Source: Gammaproteobacteria bacterium (GTDB lineage Bacteria; Pseudomonadota; Gammaproteobacteria; Xanthomonadales; Wenzhouxiangellaceae). From it: a DNA stretch of 38,048 nucleotides. The DNA lies in NCBI GenBank assembly GCA_003565625.1, contig PXBD01000075.1, positions 1-38,048 on the forward strand. The letters are read 5' to 3'. Made by a program: the position numbers and the translations under genes. Positions 17,542 through 25,178 of this stretch are shown one piece after another (the first letter of the stretch is position 1; each line of letters starts with the position of its first letter). The notes below the pieces were generated by a model. That model made no database searches. It was not told the DNA's origin and saw only the letters and a list, made by a program, of their open reading frames with translations.

Positions 17542-19875
17542 ATGAAAAAGGTCCTACTTGCCGTACTCATCGGTTTCGCCGGCAGCCTTTCGGCCCAGAG
17601 TGGCGATTTCGAAGCCGATGAAGCCCGGTCGATGAGCCAGTCACCGACGCTGACCTTTGTCGGCGACCGCTACCGGGTCGGCGTTGGGATCGATACGGAG
17701 TTCGACCTGATTGGTGAGTTCATGGCGACTCTTAACGAGTCTCCGACGTCGGCCTTGATTGGTGAGGGCTGGCTCGGCCGCAAAGGTGCCGGCGGCGTCA
17801 AACTGAACTACCACTGGCTGTTCTCCGGAACCTCGGAAGCGGGCCCAGGCGGTCCGGTGTACACCGATGGTCGGGTCGCCAAACTGTTCATCGCGGCCGA
17901 TCAAAACCAGCATGACGACCGGAAGCTGTCGCTGGGTGTCGGGTATGAATACGAGGACTGGTTTCTCGGTTTGTACGGCATGCGTGCCTTGACCGATGAA
18001 AGGCTGGTCAACCGGGCGGTGGATCTGAGCGATTTGCTGGTGCGGGGTGAGTTGGACGGACGGGGCTTTAGCCGGGTCGATCAACTTGAGCGCGTCACCG
18101 AATTGTTTGAGAAGCCGTTTGACTGGGGCGTTGGCCTGCGCGCCGGTCGATACTATGACAGCCGGCTGTTGCGTCTGCAGGGTGGTTTTGATTACGAGAA
18201 AGGCGACTTTGGGAACTCCCAGATCACCGCCTCGTTCTCGGCCGATCGATTTTTTGCCGACAGCCCCCATAGTCTCTCCCTGCGAGGCGGCTGGGTGGAG
18301 CGGCGTGGCCCGCTGGTAGATGACCGCAGCGATCTGCGGGGTTCCCTGGTGTACAGCTACAGTTTTGGCCGGCACTATCGGCCGGTGCGACAGTTTCGTG
18401 AGCAGACGGTCGAAATAATGCCGGAGCCCCGTTTCGAGGAACGGTCGGTGGCTACGGAGGTTACCTTGTCTGACCAGGCCACCTTCGCTTTCGACAGCTC
18501 GGAGCTGCAGGCGGCTGCTCGGGAGACGCTGGTTGTGTTGGTCGCGGCCATTCGCGATGGCCGCCTGCTTGGCCAGATCCAGGTCGTGGGTCACACCTGT
18601 GATATCGGCCCGGCGCGCTACAACCAGAGCCTGAGCGAGCGGCGAGCGAAGGCGGTCGTCGACTATCTCCTGGCATCCGGAATCGAAACGGATGAGATCA
18701 CCTGGGAGGGACGTGGCGAGAACGAGCCGCGCTATCCCAATGACTCGGACGAAAACCGCAGTCGCAATCGGCGGGTCGAGATCGCGTTTGTGACCGAGCA
18801 GTCGCGTACTGATCAGGTTCGGGTGAGTCCGGAAGGGCCGATTACCGAACTTCGTCAGGTCGAAATTCCATCAGAGGCGCCGTGGATTCGGCGCGCCTTG
18901 AGGAATCCGGTGCAGCACAAGCGCGTGGTGGATACCTACCGCTTTGAGAACGTTACGGAAACCGTGACCGAAGGTGAGATCGTCCTTGACAACCAGCCGC
19001 CGGAGGCCAATGACAACCGCTTCACGGTGGAGCAGGACTCGGTCGACAACCCATTGGATGTACTGGCCAACGACAGCGACCCGGATGGTGATCCGCTGAC
19101 CATTGTGAGCGTGAGCACGCCCGGCAACGGTGAGGCGGTGATTAGTGGTGATGTAGTGCTGTACACGCCGGCGACGGGTTTTTCCGGCACGGATTCCTTT
19201 ACCTACAAGATTGACGACGGCTTCGGCGGGCAGGCGACGGCGACGGTAACGGTTGCGGTGGAGCGGGCCAATCAGCCGCCGGAGGCGAACGATGTCACGG
19301 CAAGCACCGTGCGTACCCAGGCAGTGGAGATTGATGTTCTGGCCAACGATAGTGATCCGGACGGAGACCCTTTGTCCATCGTCGACTTCACCCAGCCCGC
19401 CAACGGCTCGGTTGCCTTGTCAGGCGAAGTGGTTGTGTATCAGCCGGATCAACTGTTTTTCGGCGAAGACATGTTCACCTACACGATCAGTGATGGGCGC
19501 GGTGGTGAAGCGAGTGCAACGGTTCGAGTAGACGTGGCCTTTGCCAACCAGGCGCCGGTGGCCAATCCGGACGAGGCTTTCGGTCCGCCCGGAGTGCCGT
19601 TTGCGGTCGACGTGCTGACCAATGACTTCGACCCGGACGGGGATCCGATCGAAGTCATTGAGGTCACCAGGCTAAGCCTGGCGCCGGCGGACGCGATCAT
19701 CAACGACGACGGCACCATTTCGTTCACCATCAGCGCCAGTTGCAGTGGCTTTAACCTGTTCCGCTACACCATCAGCGATCCGTTCGGGGCCACGGCCACC
19801 GCCAACGTGACCGTGCGCCGTGATGTGGCCGATGGCGAAGCCAGTCCGGAAAATGAGGACGACTGCACGTACTGA
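17542..19875 (+). CDS. OmpA-family outer-membrane protein with three C-terminal Ig-like repeats
   Basis: The 777-residue product has a signal peptide (MKKVLLAVLIGFAGSLSA). A probable beta-barrel region (about 25-285) has alternating-residue, aromatic-rich strands. An OmpA-type peptidoglycan-binding domain follows (about 310-425, GHTCDIGPARYNQSLSERRA...NRRVEIAF). Three tandem Ig/cadherin-like (Big_9) repeats come last, with VLANDSDPDGDPL-type calcium-binding signatures near residues 506, 598 and 690, spaced about 92 residues. The OmpA domain normally ends the protein; here the repeats follow it. Cys353 replaces the usual diaminopimelate-binding Asp, with Asp354 next to it. AAGG precedes the ATG. 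It probably tethers the outer membrane to peptidoglycan; the repeats may aid adhesion or spacing. Confidence 0.87.
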   Translation: MKKVLLAVLIGFAGSLSAQSGDFEADEARSMSQSPTLTFVGDRYRVGVGIDTEFDLIGEFMATLNESPTSALIGEGWLGRKGAGGVKLNYHWLFSGTSEAGPGGPVYTDGRVAKLFIAADQNQHDDRKLSLGVGYEYEDWFLGLYGMRALTDERLVNRAVDLSDLLVRGELDGRGFSRVDQLERVTELFEKPFDWGVGLRAGRYYDSRLLRLQGGFDYEKGDFGNSQITASFSADRFFADSPHSLSLRGGWVERRGPLVDDRSDLRGSLVYSYSFGRHYRPVRQFREQTVEIMPEPRFEERSVATEVTLSDQATFAFDSSELQAAARETLVVLVAAIRDGRLLGQIQVVGHTCDIGPARYNQSLSERRAKAVVDYLLASGIETDEITWEGRGENEPRYPNDSDENRSRNRRVEIAFVTEQSRTDQVRVSPEGPITELRQVEIPSEAPWIRRALRNPVQHKRVVDTYRFENVTETVTEGEIVLDNQPPEANDNRFTVEQDSVDNPLDVLANDSDPDGDPLTIVSVSTPGNGEAVISGDVVLYTPATGFSGTDSFTYKIDDGFGGQATATVTVAVERANQPPEANDVTASTVRTQAVEIDVLANDSDPDGDPLSIVDFTQPANGSVALSGEVVVYQPDQLFFGEDMFTYTISDGRGGEASATVRVDVAFANQAPVANPDEAFGPPGVPFAVDVLTNDFDPDGDPIEVIEVTRLSLAPADAIINDDGTISFTISASCSGFNLFRYTISDPFGATATANVTVRRDVADGEASPENEDDCTY

Positions 19876-19883
19876 AAGAGTTC

Positions 19884-20939
19884 TCACTCTGGGGCGTGTT
19901 GTGATCTGAGCAGTTGTTCGAGCTGACGCTTGACTGCTGCTATCGAAATCAGATCCATCACGCCGGGTTTTTCCAGGCGTTTGCCCCAGCGAAGTTGCTC
20001 CGGGGGCTTGCCGGTGAACTTGCGGGCGGCCTCGGGGAACTGATCGACGCAGTGGTCCAGGCTGCCCAGCGGCCCGGACCGGCGTGACCACGTGGCTGCG
20101 TACAGTCCGACCACCGGCGTGCCCAGTGCCGCGGCAAAATGGGCTGGACCGGCATCCGGGGTGATGACACAGGCCGCCCTCTCCAGCATCGCCAGGGCCT
20201 GGTCGAGCGTATCCTGCCCGATCAGGTTCAGCACCGTGTGGTCCATCTGCTGCTCGATGTCGCGGCCGAGTCTGCGTTCGATGGCGCTCGGGCCGCCGAC
20301 GAGAATGACAGGTCGACCCATTGTGCCGACCACCCAGTCGGCCACGGCCGCGTAGCCTTCGGCATGCCAGTTGCGTCCCGGATGGCTGGAGGCGGGGCTG
20401 ATCAGCACTGCATGGCGCTTGCCGGGCTGATGAGCGCAGGCCCAGGCGCGTGCGCTTTCCGAAACCGGCAAGGCGCGATCGGCCGGGTCGGTCTGCAGCC
20501 CGAGGTGGTCGGCGAACGACAGCAATGCTTCGGCCTGGTGTTGAAAAGGAACCGCCGGGATACGTTCGTTGACGACCAGTCCATGGCCCTCGCGCGAGCG
20601 ATGGCGGTCGAAGCCGATCCGGCGCCTGGCCCGGATCAGTAGCGCCATCAGGTTGGCCCGCGCCGAGACCTGGGCGTGGAGCAACAGATCGAAGCGGCGT
20701 CCGCGCAGTGAGCGGGCGAGGTCGCGCCAGGCGCGAGTTCCCTCAGCTTTGTTGAATACAATGAAGTCGATATCCGGTAAGCTTTGGACCAGCCGATATT
20801 CGCTGCGGCCGATGATCCAGGTCAGACTGGACTTCGGCCAGGCTCGCTGCAGTGCACGTGCCAGGGGTACGGTGTTGCATACGTCGCCGAGCGCCGACAG
20901 ACGCAGCAGGCAAATCCTGTCAGGGGGTTCCGGTGCCAT
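19884..20939 (-). CDS. Glycosyltransferase family 9 (LPS heptosyltransferase-like)
   Basis: The 351-residue product has the GT9/GT-B layout. The N-terminal ICLLRLSALGDVCNTVPLARAL is typical of heptosyltransferases I/II. The C-terminal nucleotide-sugar site reads ISPASSHPGRNWHAEGYAAVADW, then ITPDAGPAHFAAALGTPVVGLYAAT. It likely adds heptose to Kdo or to a first heptose in the LPS inner core; WaaC versus WaaF cannot be settled. The start (ATG at 20939) is only 17 bp from the divergent kdkA start. It converges on the OmpA-Ig gene with an 8-nt gap. Confidence 0.88.
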   Translation of the reverse strand: MAPEPPDRICLLRLSALGDVCNTVPLARALQRAWPKSSLTWIIGRSEYRLVQSLPDIDFIVFNKAEGTRAWRDLARSLRGRRFDLLLHAQVSARANLMALLIRARRRIGFDRHRSREGHGLVVNERIPAVPFQHQAEALLSFADHLGLQTDPADRALPVSESARAWACAHQPGKRHAVLISPASSHPGRNWHAEGYAAVADWVVGTMGRPVILVGGPSAIERRLGRDIEQQMDHTVLNLIGQDTLDQALAMLERAACVITPDAGPAHFAAALGTPVVGLYAATWSRRSGPLGSLDHCVDQFPEAARKFTGKPPEQLRWGKRLEKPGVMDLISIAAVKRQLEQLLRSQHAPE

Positions 20940-20956
20940 GGGCGGAGGATGGTCCG

Positions 20957-21658
20957 TTGGATGAAAGCTTCACGAAACAGCAAAGCGTTTCTATCTTATA
21001 CGACGCTGCGCTCTGTGAGCCTCCCGCGCCGGAGTGGTTCCAGCCCGAGTGGTGGCGTCAGCGCGGGCTGGTAACCGACCGGCTGGGCGGGCGCGGACAG
21101 GCGCTCGGGGTAGTCTCACCGGCCGGTCATGCCGTTCTTCGTCGATTCCACCGCGGAGGGCTCATCGCCCGAGTGTCGGCCGACCGATTCCTGGGCCTGA
21201 ACGCGGCGCGCAGCCGCGCCTTCCGCGAGTTTCGCCTGCTCGCCCGTCTGCGCGCGCTGGCGTTACCCGTGCCGGAACCGCTGGCCGCCAGCTTTGAGCC
21301 CGTCGGGCCGTGCTATCGGGCCGCCTTGTTGACCCGGCGCATCCCTGAGGCGCGCGAGCTGGCCGTGCTGGCCAGTACGCTGGAGCGCTCCGGCTGGCAG
21401 CAGCTCAATGAAACCCTGGCGCGGTTTTTCGCCGCCGGGCTTTGTCATCCGGATCTGAATGCACGCAACATCGTTCTTGGTGGCAGCGGTCAATGGTATT
21501 TGCTGGACTTTGACCGCGCTCGCCTGGCGACCGGTGCGGTATCCGGTCATGCCATGCGCCGACGCCTGGCCCGGTCGCTTGCTCGACTGGTTCCGCCAGG
21601 CTGGGAAGTCGATTTCGATGCAACGGTGGGAGCGCGCCGTCGTTCTGCCGGTGGTTGA
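20957..21658 (+). CDS. kdkA: 3-deoxy-D-manno-octulosonic acid (Kdo) kinase
   Basis: From the TTG at 20957 the product is 233 residues, the normal KdkA length. GGAGG lies 8 nt before that TTG; a longer frame upstream would overlap the divergent gene. The kinase-like catalytic loop GLCHPDLNARNIVL (about 161-174) and the LLDFDRAR metal-binding segment (about 182-189) match the KdkA/WaaP family. N-terminal WFQPEWWRQRGLV and the FREFRLLARLRALALPVPEP segment also match. It phosphorylates O-4 of the Kdo residue on lipid A. That fits an inner core with a single phosphorylated Kdo, and the neighbouring GT9 enzyme would act on the same core. Confidence 0.9.
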   Translation: MDESFTKQQSVSILYDAALCEPPAPEWFQPEWWRQRGLVTDRLGGRGQALGVVSPAGHAVLRRFHRGGLIARVSADRFLGLNAARSRAFREFRLLARLRALALPVPEPLAASFEPVGPCYRAALLTRRIPEARELAVLASTLERSGWQQLNETLARFFAAGLCHPDLNARNIVLGGSGQWYLLDFDRARLATGAVSGHAMRRRLARSLARLVPPGWEVDFDATVGARRRSAGG

Positions 21659-21663
21659 ACGGG

Positions 21664-22626
21664 TCAGTTCGGGCTGTCGGGGGCCGGTGGCTGGGCGATC
21701 TCCCGTCGGGCCAGCGTCTCGGCGAAGCCCAGCCAGGCTTCCGCGCTGAGTCGGGGTGCCTCCAGCATCGGCAAGTGACCAATTCCCTCCTGTATCAGCA
21801 GGCGGGCTTCGGGCAACAAGTCGACCAGCAAATTGCCGCCCGAGGGATGCAGTACCTGGTCGGCCTGACCCCAGGTGATCAGGGCCGGAACCGGCAGGTC
21901 CAGGGCCAGCTCTTCCAGCGGCCGGGAATCATTGCGCATGGCATCGAAGATGCGCTGAGCGCGGCCCTCGTTCTGCCGGGCGCGCTCGGCGAGAAAGCGC
22001 AGCAGGGGCGCCGGGAGCCAGGGCGGGCGCACGAAACAGTAGTCCATCAGGCGCCGGAAGTCGGCCGGGTTGCGGATGATGAGCGGGTTGTGCCGATCTT
22101 GGGCAACCTCTGCGAGCACCGGCGAGAGGCGTGCGGTATGCATTCCACCGGGGGCCAGCAGCCAAAGAGCGCGCACCCGTTCCGGCGCCTGTCGTGCCAT
22201 GGCCACAGCCAGGTAGCCGCCCATGGAATTCCCGCCCAGATAGAAGCTGTGGACCCCGAGTGCATCGAGCCAGTCCAGAACGCGGCTGGCCAGGTCTTCG
22301 ATACGAAAGCTGGGTTCATGATGCAAGCGGGTGTCGCCAAACCCCGGGAGATCCGGGGCAAGGACGCGAAAATGTGCGCGCAGTCTGGTGGTGACGCGGC
22401 AGAAATGATCCGCGTCGGCGTTGAATCCATGCAGGAGAACCAGTGGTTCGCCATGGCCACCTTCGAGGTAATGCCAGTCTACGTCCTGGTGCACCATGCG
22501 CCGACTGGACAGGCCTGAGCGCCAACGCTCGGTCCACTGGAACAGACGCGCCAGCGGGGTCGGGTAGTACCGCCACAGCAGCACTCCCACGCCCACCAGA
22601 GCCAGCAGCAGGAACCACAGCGTCAT
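21664..22626 (-). CDS. Membrane-tethered alpha/beta hydrolase
   Basis: From the ATG at 22626 (MTLWFLLLALVGVGVLLWRYY) the product is 320 residues: one N-terminal membrane helix, then an alpha/beta-hydrolase fold. Visible features are the oxyanion strand PLVLLHGFNADADHF, nucleophile elbow GGNSMGGYLA, a lid-like insert, TWGQADQVLHP with the acid residue, and GIGHLPMLEAP with the catalytic His. It resembles lipases/esterases of the MhpC/BioH class; the substrate is unknown. GGGG lies about 9 nt before the ATG. The frame opens 106 codons earlier, but that part looks non-coding. It ends 5 nt from kdkA, convergent. Confidence 0.88.
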   Translation of the reverse strand: MTLWFLLLALVGVGVLLWRYYPTPLARLFQWTERWRSGLSSRRMVHQDVDWHYLEGGHGEPLVLLHGFNADADHFCRVTTRLRAHFRVLAPDLPGFGDTRLHHEPSFRIEDLASRVLDWLDALGVHSFYLGGNSMGGYLAVAMARQAPERVRALWLLAPGGMHTARLSPVLAEVAQDRHNPLIIRNPADFRRLMDYCFVRPPWLPAPLLRFLAERARQNEGRAQRIFDAMRNDSRPLEELALDLPVPALITWGQADQVLHPSGGNLLVDLLPEARLLIQEGIGHLPMLEAPRLSAEAWLGFAETLARREIAQPPAPDSPN

Positions 22627-22717
22627 GTTTGATATCCCCGTTCGCGGTTGTCGCCGAAACCCTTTCCTGGCACAGGATACCGGTTCAGCCTTCTGTGTGC
22701 TGATGGCCGAACGGGAT

Positions 22718-23002
22718 TCAGTTCGACCCCGGTTTTGCCGCTGATCGCGCCGGGGGCTTGTCAGCAGGATCGAGCTCCGGTTCCGGATCGGTTCCCGGCA
22801 CCGGGTCATGCCCGCCCGGGCACAGCGGATGACAGCGCAAAAGGCGCTTGAGCGCCAGCCAGCTGCCGCGTCCGGCTCCATACAGCTCAATGGCCTGCAT
22901 GGCATAAACAGAGCAGGTGGGCGTGAACCGGCATTGACCGCCAATCCACGGTGACAGCACGTAGCGATAAGCGCGGAGGATGGTCAGGAGAATGCGTTGC
23001 AT
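22718..23002 (-). CDS. yidD: YidD, membrane protein insertion efficiency factor
   Basis: The 94-residue product opens with MQRILLTILRAYRYVLSPWIGGQCRFTPTCSVYA and has LKRLLRCHPLCPGGHDPVP, the cysteine-rich core of YidD. The C-terminal tail is Pro/Asp-rich and variable. YidD is thought to help Sec/YidC membrane insertion. It usually sits between rnpA and yidC; here it is alone, divergent from dksA, and the frame ends 91 nt before the start of the membrane hydrolase gene on the same strand. Confidence 0.93.
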   Translation of the reverse strand: MQRILLTILRAYRYVLSPWIGGQCRFTPTCSVYAMQAIELYGAGRGSWLALKRLLRCHPLCPGGHDPVPGTDPEPELDPADKPPARSAAKPGSN

Positions 23003-23010
23003 GCGGCAGT

Positions 23011-23041
23011 TTGCCTACGGTGGGTCCTTAGGCTATATAAT
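23011..23041 (+). promoter_or_regulatory. Promoter of the DksA-like gene
   Basis: TTGCCT (23011-23016) is followed by TATATA (23034-23039, 17 bp) overlapping TATAAT (23036-23041, 19 bp). The predicted start is near 23046-23048, giving a leader of about 38 nt. It lies in the yidD/dksA divergent gap. Confidence 0.55.
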
Positions 23042-23084
23042 TGTTGGTTTCCAGTTTCAACAGGCGCGAGGCAAACGAATCTCA

Positions 23085-23513
23085 ATGCCCAAACACAGTG
23101 TACAACTACCCGAGGGATACAAGCCGTCTGAGGATGAGCAGTACATGTGTCCGGAACACGTGGAATATTTCCGCCAACTGCTGCTGAACTGGCGAACAGA
23201 GTTGATCGAGGAGTCGCAGGAAACCATCAACAACCTGCGCGGCGAAGTCCGTGATGTGGGTGACGAGGCGGAGCGCGCCAGTCGCGAGACCGAAAACAGT
23301 CTCGAACTGCGGACCCGCGATCGGTACCGAAAGCTGCTCGGCAAGATTGATCAGGCCCTTGCTCGGATCGAGGACGGGTCCTATGGCTTCTGCGAGGAAA
23401 CCGGCGAGGAAATCGGTCTGGCCCGACTCGAAGCCCGTCCGATCGCTACCTTGTGTCTTGACGCGCAGGAGCGCTGGGAACTCAAGCAGAAACAAATGCG
23501 CGACAGTCGCTGA
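23085..23513 (+). CDS. dksA: DksA-family RNA polymerase-binding regulator, two-cysteine type
   Basis: From the ATG at 23085 (MPKHSVQLPEGYKPSEDEQYM) the product is 142 residues. A coiled-coil hairpin spans about 25-95, with acidic tip residues Asp60, Glu61 and Glu63. The globular part follows (YGFCEETGEEIGLARLEARPIATLCLDAQERWELKQ). It enters the RNA polymerase secondary channel and, with ppGpp, lowers rRNA transcription and raises amino-acid promoters. Of the four zinc ligands only Cys103 and Cys124 remain; the partners are Thr106 and Ala127. That C-T-C-A pattern is, as I recall, the zinc-independent DksA2 pattern of Pseudomonas. The frame opens 35 codons earlier, but that part overlaps the promoter. 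Confidence 0.92.
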   Translation: MPKHSVQLPEGYKPSEDEQYMCPEHVEYFRQLLLNWRTELIEESQETINNLRGEVRDVGDEAERASRETENSLELRTRDRYRKLLGKIDQALARIEDGSYGFCEETGEEIGLARLEARPIATLCLDAQERWELKQKQMRDSR

Positions 23514-23673
23514 TTCACACCCTGTGATGCCCGGTCGCCGGAACTTTGCATTCTTTTAAATTGTCTATGCAAGGTTCGGATTAACATCATATTCCGATCA
23601 ATGCTTCGGCCGGCGATATCCGTATCGGCTCGGTCGGTAGTGCTACCTCAACGACACAACAGGGATGACTGTA

Positions 23674-24681
23674 ATGAAGATGAGCATGCTGGCAGCGGCG
23701 ATGGGCGCCCTTGCCATGGTGAGCCAGTCCGCCGCGGCGGAACAAGAGTTCGACGACCGCTGGTACGTGGCGCCGTCGGTCGGGATTGTATTCCCGGATG
23801 GTGACCGCCAGACCAGCGGTTCTTACGATTATCACTACGGTCTGAGCTTCGGACGATTTTTCTCGCCGAATGTCAGTCTTGATCTGCGCCTGGACCGCTA
23901 CCGGCTGGATTTCTCCGAGCCGACCCCCGGTGCCGGCGAGTCCATTCAGCTCCATTCTTACGGGTTGGTAGGTCGCTACTTCTTCCGTGAAGGGCAGGCG
24001 ACCCGTCCTTATGTGCTGGCGGCTGCCGGCATCCAGGGCCACGATAGCGCTTACGATAACGGCCGCGATGTGTTTGGTTCACTGGGCGCGGGCGTCGAGC
24101 ACACCTACAACGACCGCTTCAGCTTCCGGATGGAGGTAGAGGGACGCTACGACAACGATCGCGACACCTTCAACAGCAGTTCCGGATTCTTTGACGTGCT
24201 GGTAACGGCCGGGTTCAGATTCCCGCTGGGAGCGCGCCCCGAGCCGGTCGTGGCTGCACCGCCGCCACCGCCGCCGCCGCCGCCGCCACCACCGGCTCCT
24301 GAGCCTGAGCCCGAACCGGAAGTGATTTTCGAGTTCGACGCTGCTGTGTTCTTCGAGTTTGACTCCTCGGCCCTGCGTCCGGCTGCCATTGCTGAACTGA
24401 ATGAGGCCGCCGCGGTGCTCAATCTGCATGATGAACTGGTGCGCATCGAGGTGGCCGGGCATACCTGTGATATGGGTCCCGCTGATTACAATCAGGGCCT
24501 GTCCGAGCGCCGTGCACGTTCGGTGTACAACTTCCTGGTGAACGACGGCGGTGTGGATTCCGATCGTCTGTCCGTGCGAGCCTATGGCGAAGATCGTCCC
24601 AAGGTGCCCAACACCTCGAGGGAAAATCGTCAGCAGAACCGGCGGGTGGAGTTGGTCGTGCTGGAGCGTCGTCGCGACTGA
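23674..24681 (+). CDS. OmpA-family outer-membrane porin-like protein with polyproline linker
   Basis: From the ATG at 23674 (MKMSMLAAAMGALAMVSQSAAA, signal peptide) the product is 335 residues. AGGGA lies 8 nt upstream; an ATG three codons earlier sits inside that site. An eight-stranded OmpA-like barrel spans about 25-185 (WYVAPSVGIVFPDG...FDVLVTAGFRFPLG). A linker of 12 prolines plus PEPEPEPE follows, then the peptidoglycan-binding domain (about 215-330, GHTCDMGPADYNQGLSERRA and NRQQNRRVELVV). It should link outer membrane to peptidoglycan. Cys265 stands where most OmpA proteins have the ligand-binding Asp, as in the larger OmpA protein in this window. A strong terminator follows. Confidence 0.92.
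   Translation: MKMSMLAAAMGALAMVSQSAAAEQEFDDRWYVAPSVGIVFPDGDRQTSGSYDYHYGLSFGRFFSPNVSLDLRLDRYRLDFSEPTPGAGESIQLHSYGLVGRYFFREGQATRPYVLAAAGIQGHDSAYDNGRDVFGSLGAGVEHTYNDRFSFRMEVEGRYDNDRDTFNSSSGFFDVLVTAGFRFPLGARPEPVVAAPPPPPPPPPPPPAPEPEPEPEVIFEFDAAVFFEFDSSALRPAAIAELNEAAAVLNLHDELVRIEVAGHTCDMGPADYNQGLSERRARSVYNFLVNDGGVDSDRLSVRAYGEDRPKVPNTSRENRQQNRRVELVVLERRRD
24259..24294 (+). repeat. In-frame proline-codon microsatellite (12 x CCN)
   Basis: Twelve consecutive proline codons, mostly CCG with a few CCA, form the hinge between barrel and peptidoglycan domain of the second OmpA protein. Slipped-strand changes here would alter linker length in steps of one residue without frameshift only when whole triplets change. 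Confidence 0.85.
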
Positions 24682-24708
24682 GGCGACTTCATCGGATGTA
24701 CTGATGCG

Positions 24709-24735
24709 AAAAAGCCGGCCAAAGGCCGGCTTTTT
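24709..24735. terminator. Bidirectional intrinsic terminator between ompA and sufE
   Basis: AAAAAGCCGGCC (24709-24720), loop AAA, GGCCGGCTTTTT (24724-24735): a perfect stem flanked by A and T runs. It can stop transcripts from the OmpA gene on the plus strand and from cysS-sufE on the minus strand. Confidence 0.93.
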
Positions 24736-24755
24736 CGTGCTCGAACTCGATCGCG

Positions 24756-25178
24756 TCAGTGCTGCGTGGAATGAGCGACGTTGCGTACTGCCCTGAGCAT
24801 GGCGTCAAGCCCGTTGGCTCGTGTCGGTGACAGATGTTCGCTCAAGCCGATGGCGTCGACGAATTCAGGCTCGGTGGCGAGAATTTCCTCGGCGCTGCGC
24901 CCGGAATAGACGCGCAGCAACAGCGCAATCAGGCCGGAGACGATGGCTGCGTCGGAGCCGGCCCGGAATGTCAGGTGGCTGGCATCGCCGTGGGCCAGAA
25001 ACCAGACGTTGGATTGACAACCGGCCAGCAGGCGGTCGTCGGTGCATTCGTCTTCGGCCAGCGGGGGTAGTTTCTTGCCCAGATCGATCAAGTACTGGTA
25101 GCGCTCCATCCAATCGTCGAAGAACGAGAATTCCTCGATGATGGCCTGCTGCGCCTCGTCTGCCGTTGCTTCGCTCAT
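24756..25178 (-). CDS. sufE: SufE-family sulfur acceptor protein
   Basis: From the ATG at 25178 ([11 protein letters not shown]) the product is 140 residues. [26 protein letters not shown] and the [11 protein letters not shown] motif, whose Cys accepts persulfide from a cysteine desulfurase, identify SufE/CsdE. The C-terminal half has [17 protein letters not shown] and [13 protein letters not shown]. The ATG overlaps the cysS stop as ATGA, so translation is coupled. No sufS, sufBCD or csdA gene is in the window, so its desulfurase partner must be elsewhere. An alternative start six codons upstream lies inside cysS. Confidence 0.93.
   Translation of the reverse strand: MSEATADEAQQAIIEEFSFFDDWMERYQYLIDLGKKLPPLAEDECTDDRLLAGCQSNVWFLAHGDASHLTFRAGSDAAIVSGLIALLLRVYSGRSAEEILATEPEFVDAIGLSEHLSPTRANGLDAMLRAVRNVAHSTQH

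Noticed and set aside
22627-22944. N-terminal 106-codon extension of the alpha/beta hydrolase frame
   Set aside because: The Arg/Cys/Ser-rich translation looks non-coding and overlaps yidD; the ATG at 22626 begins a clean membrane anchor and has a ribosome-binding site.
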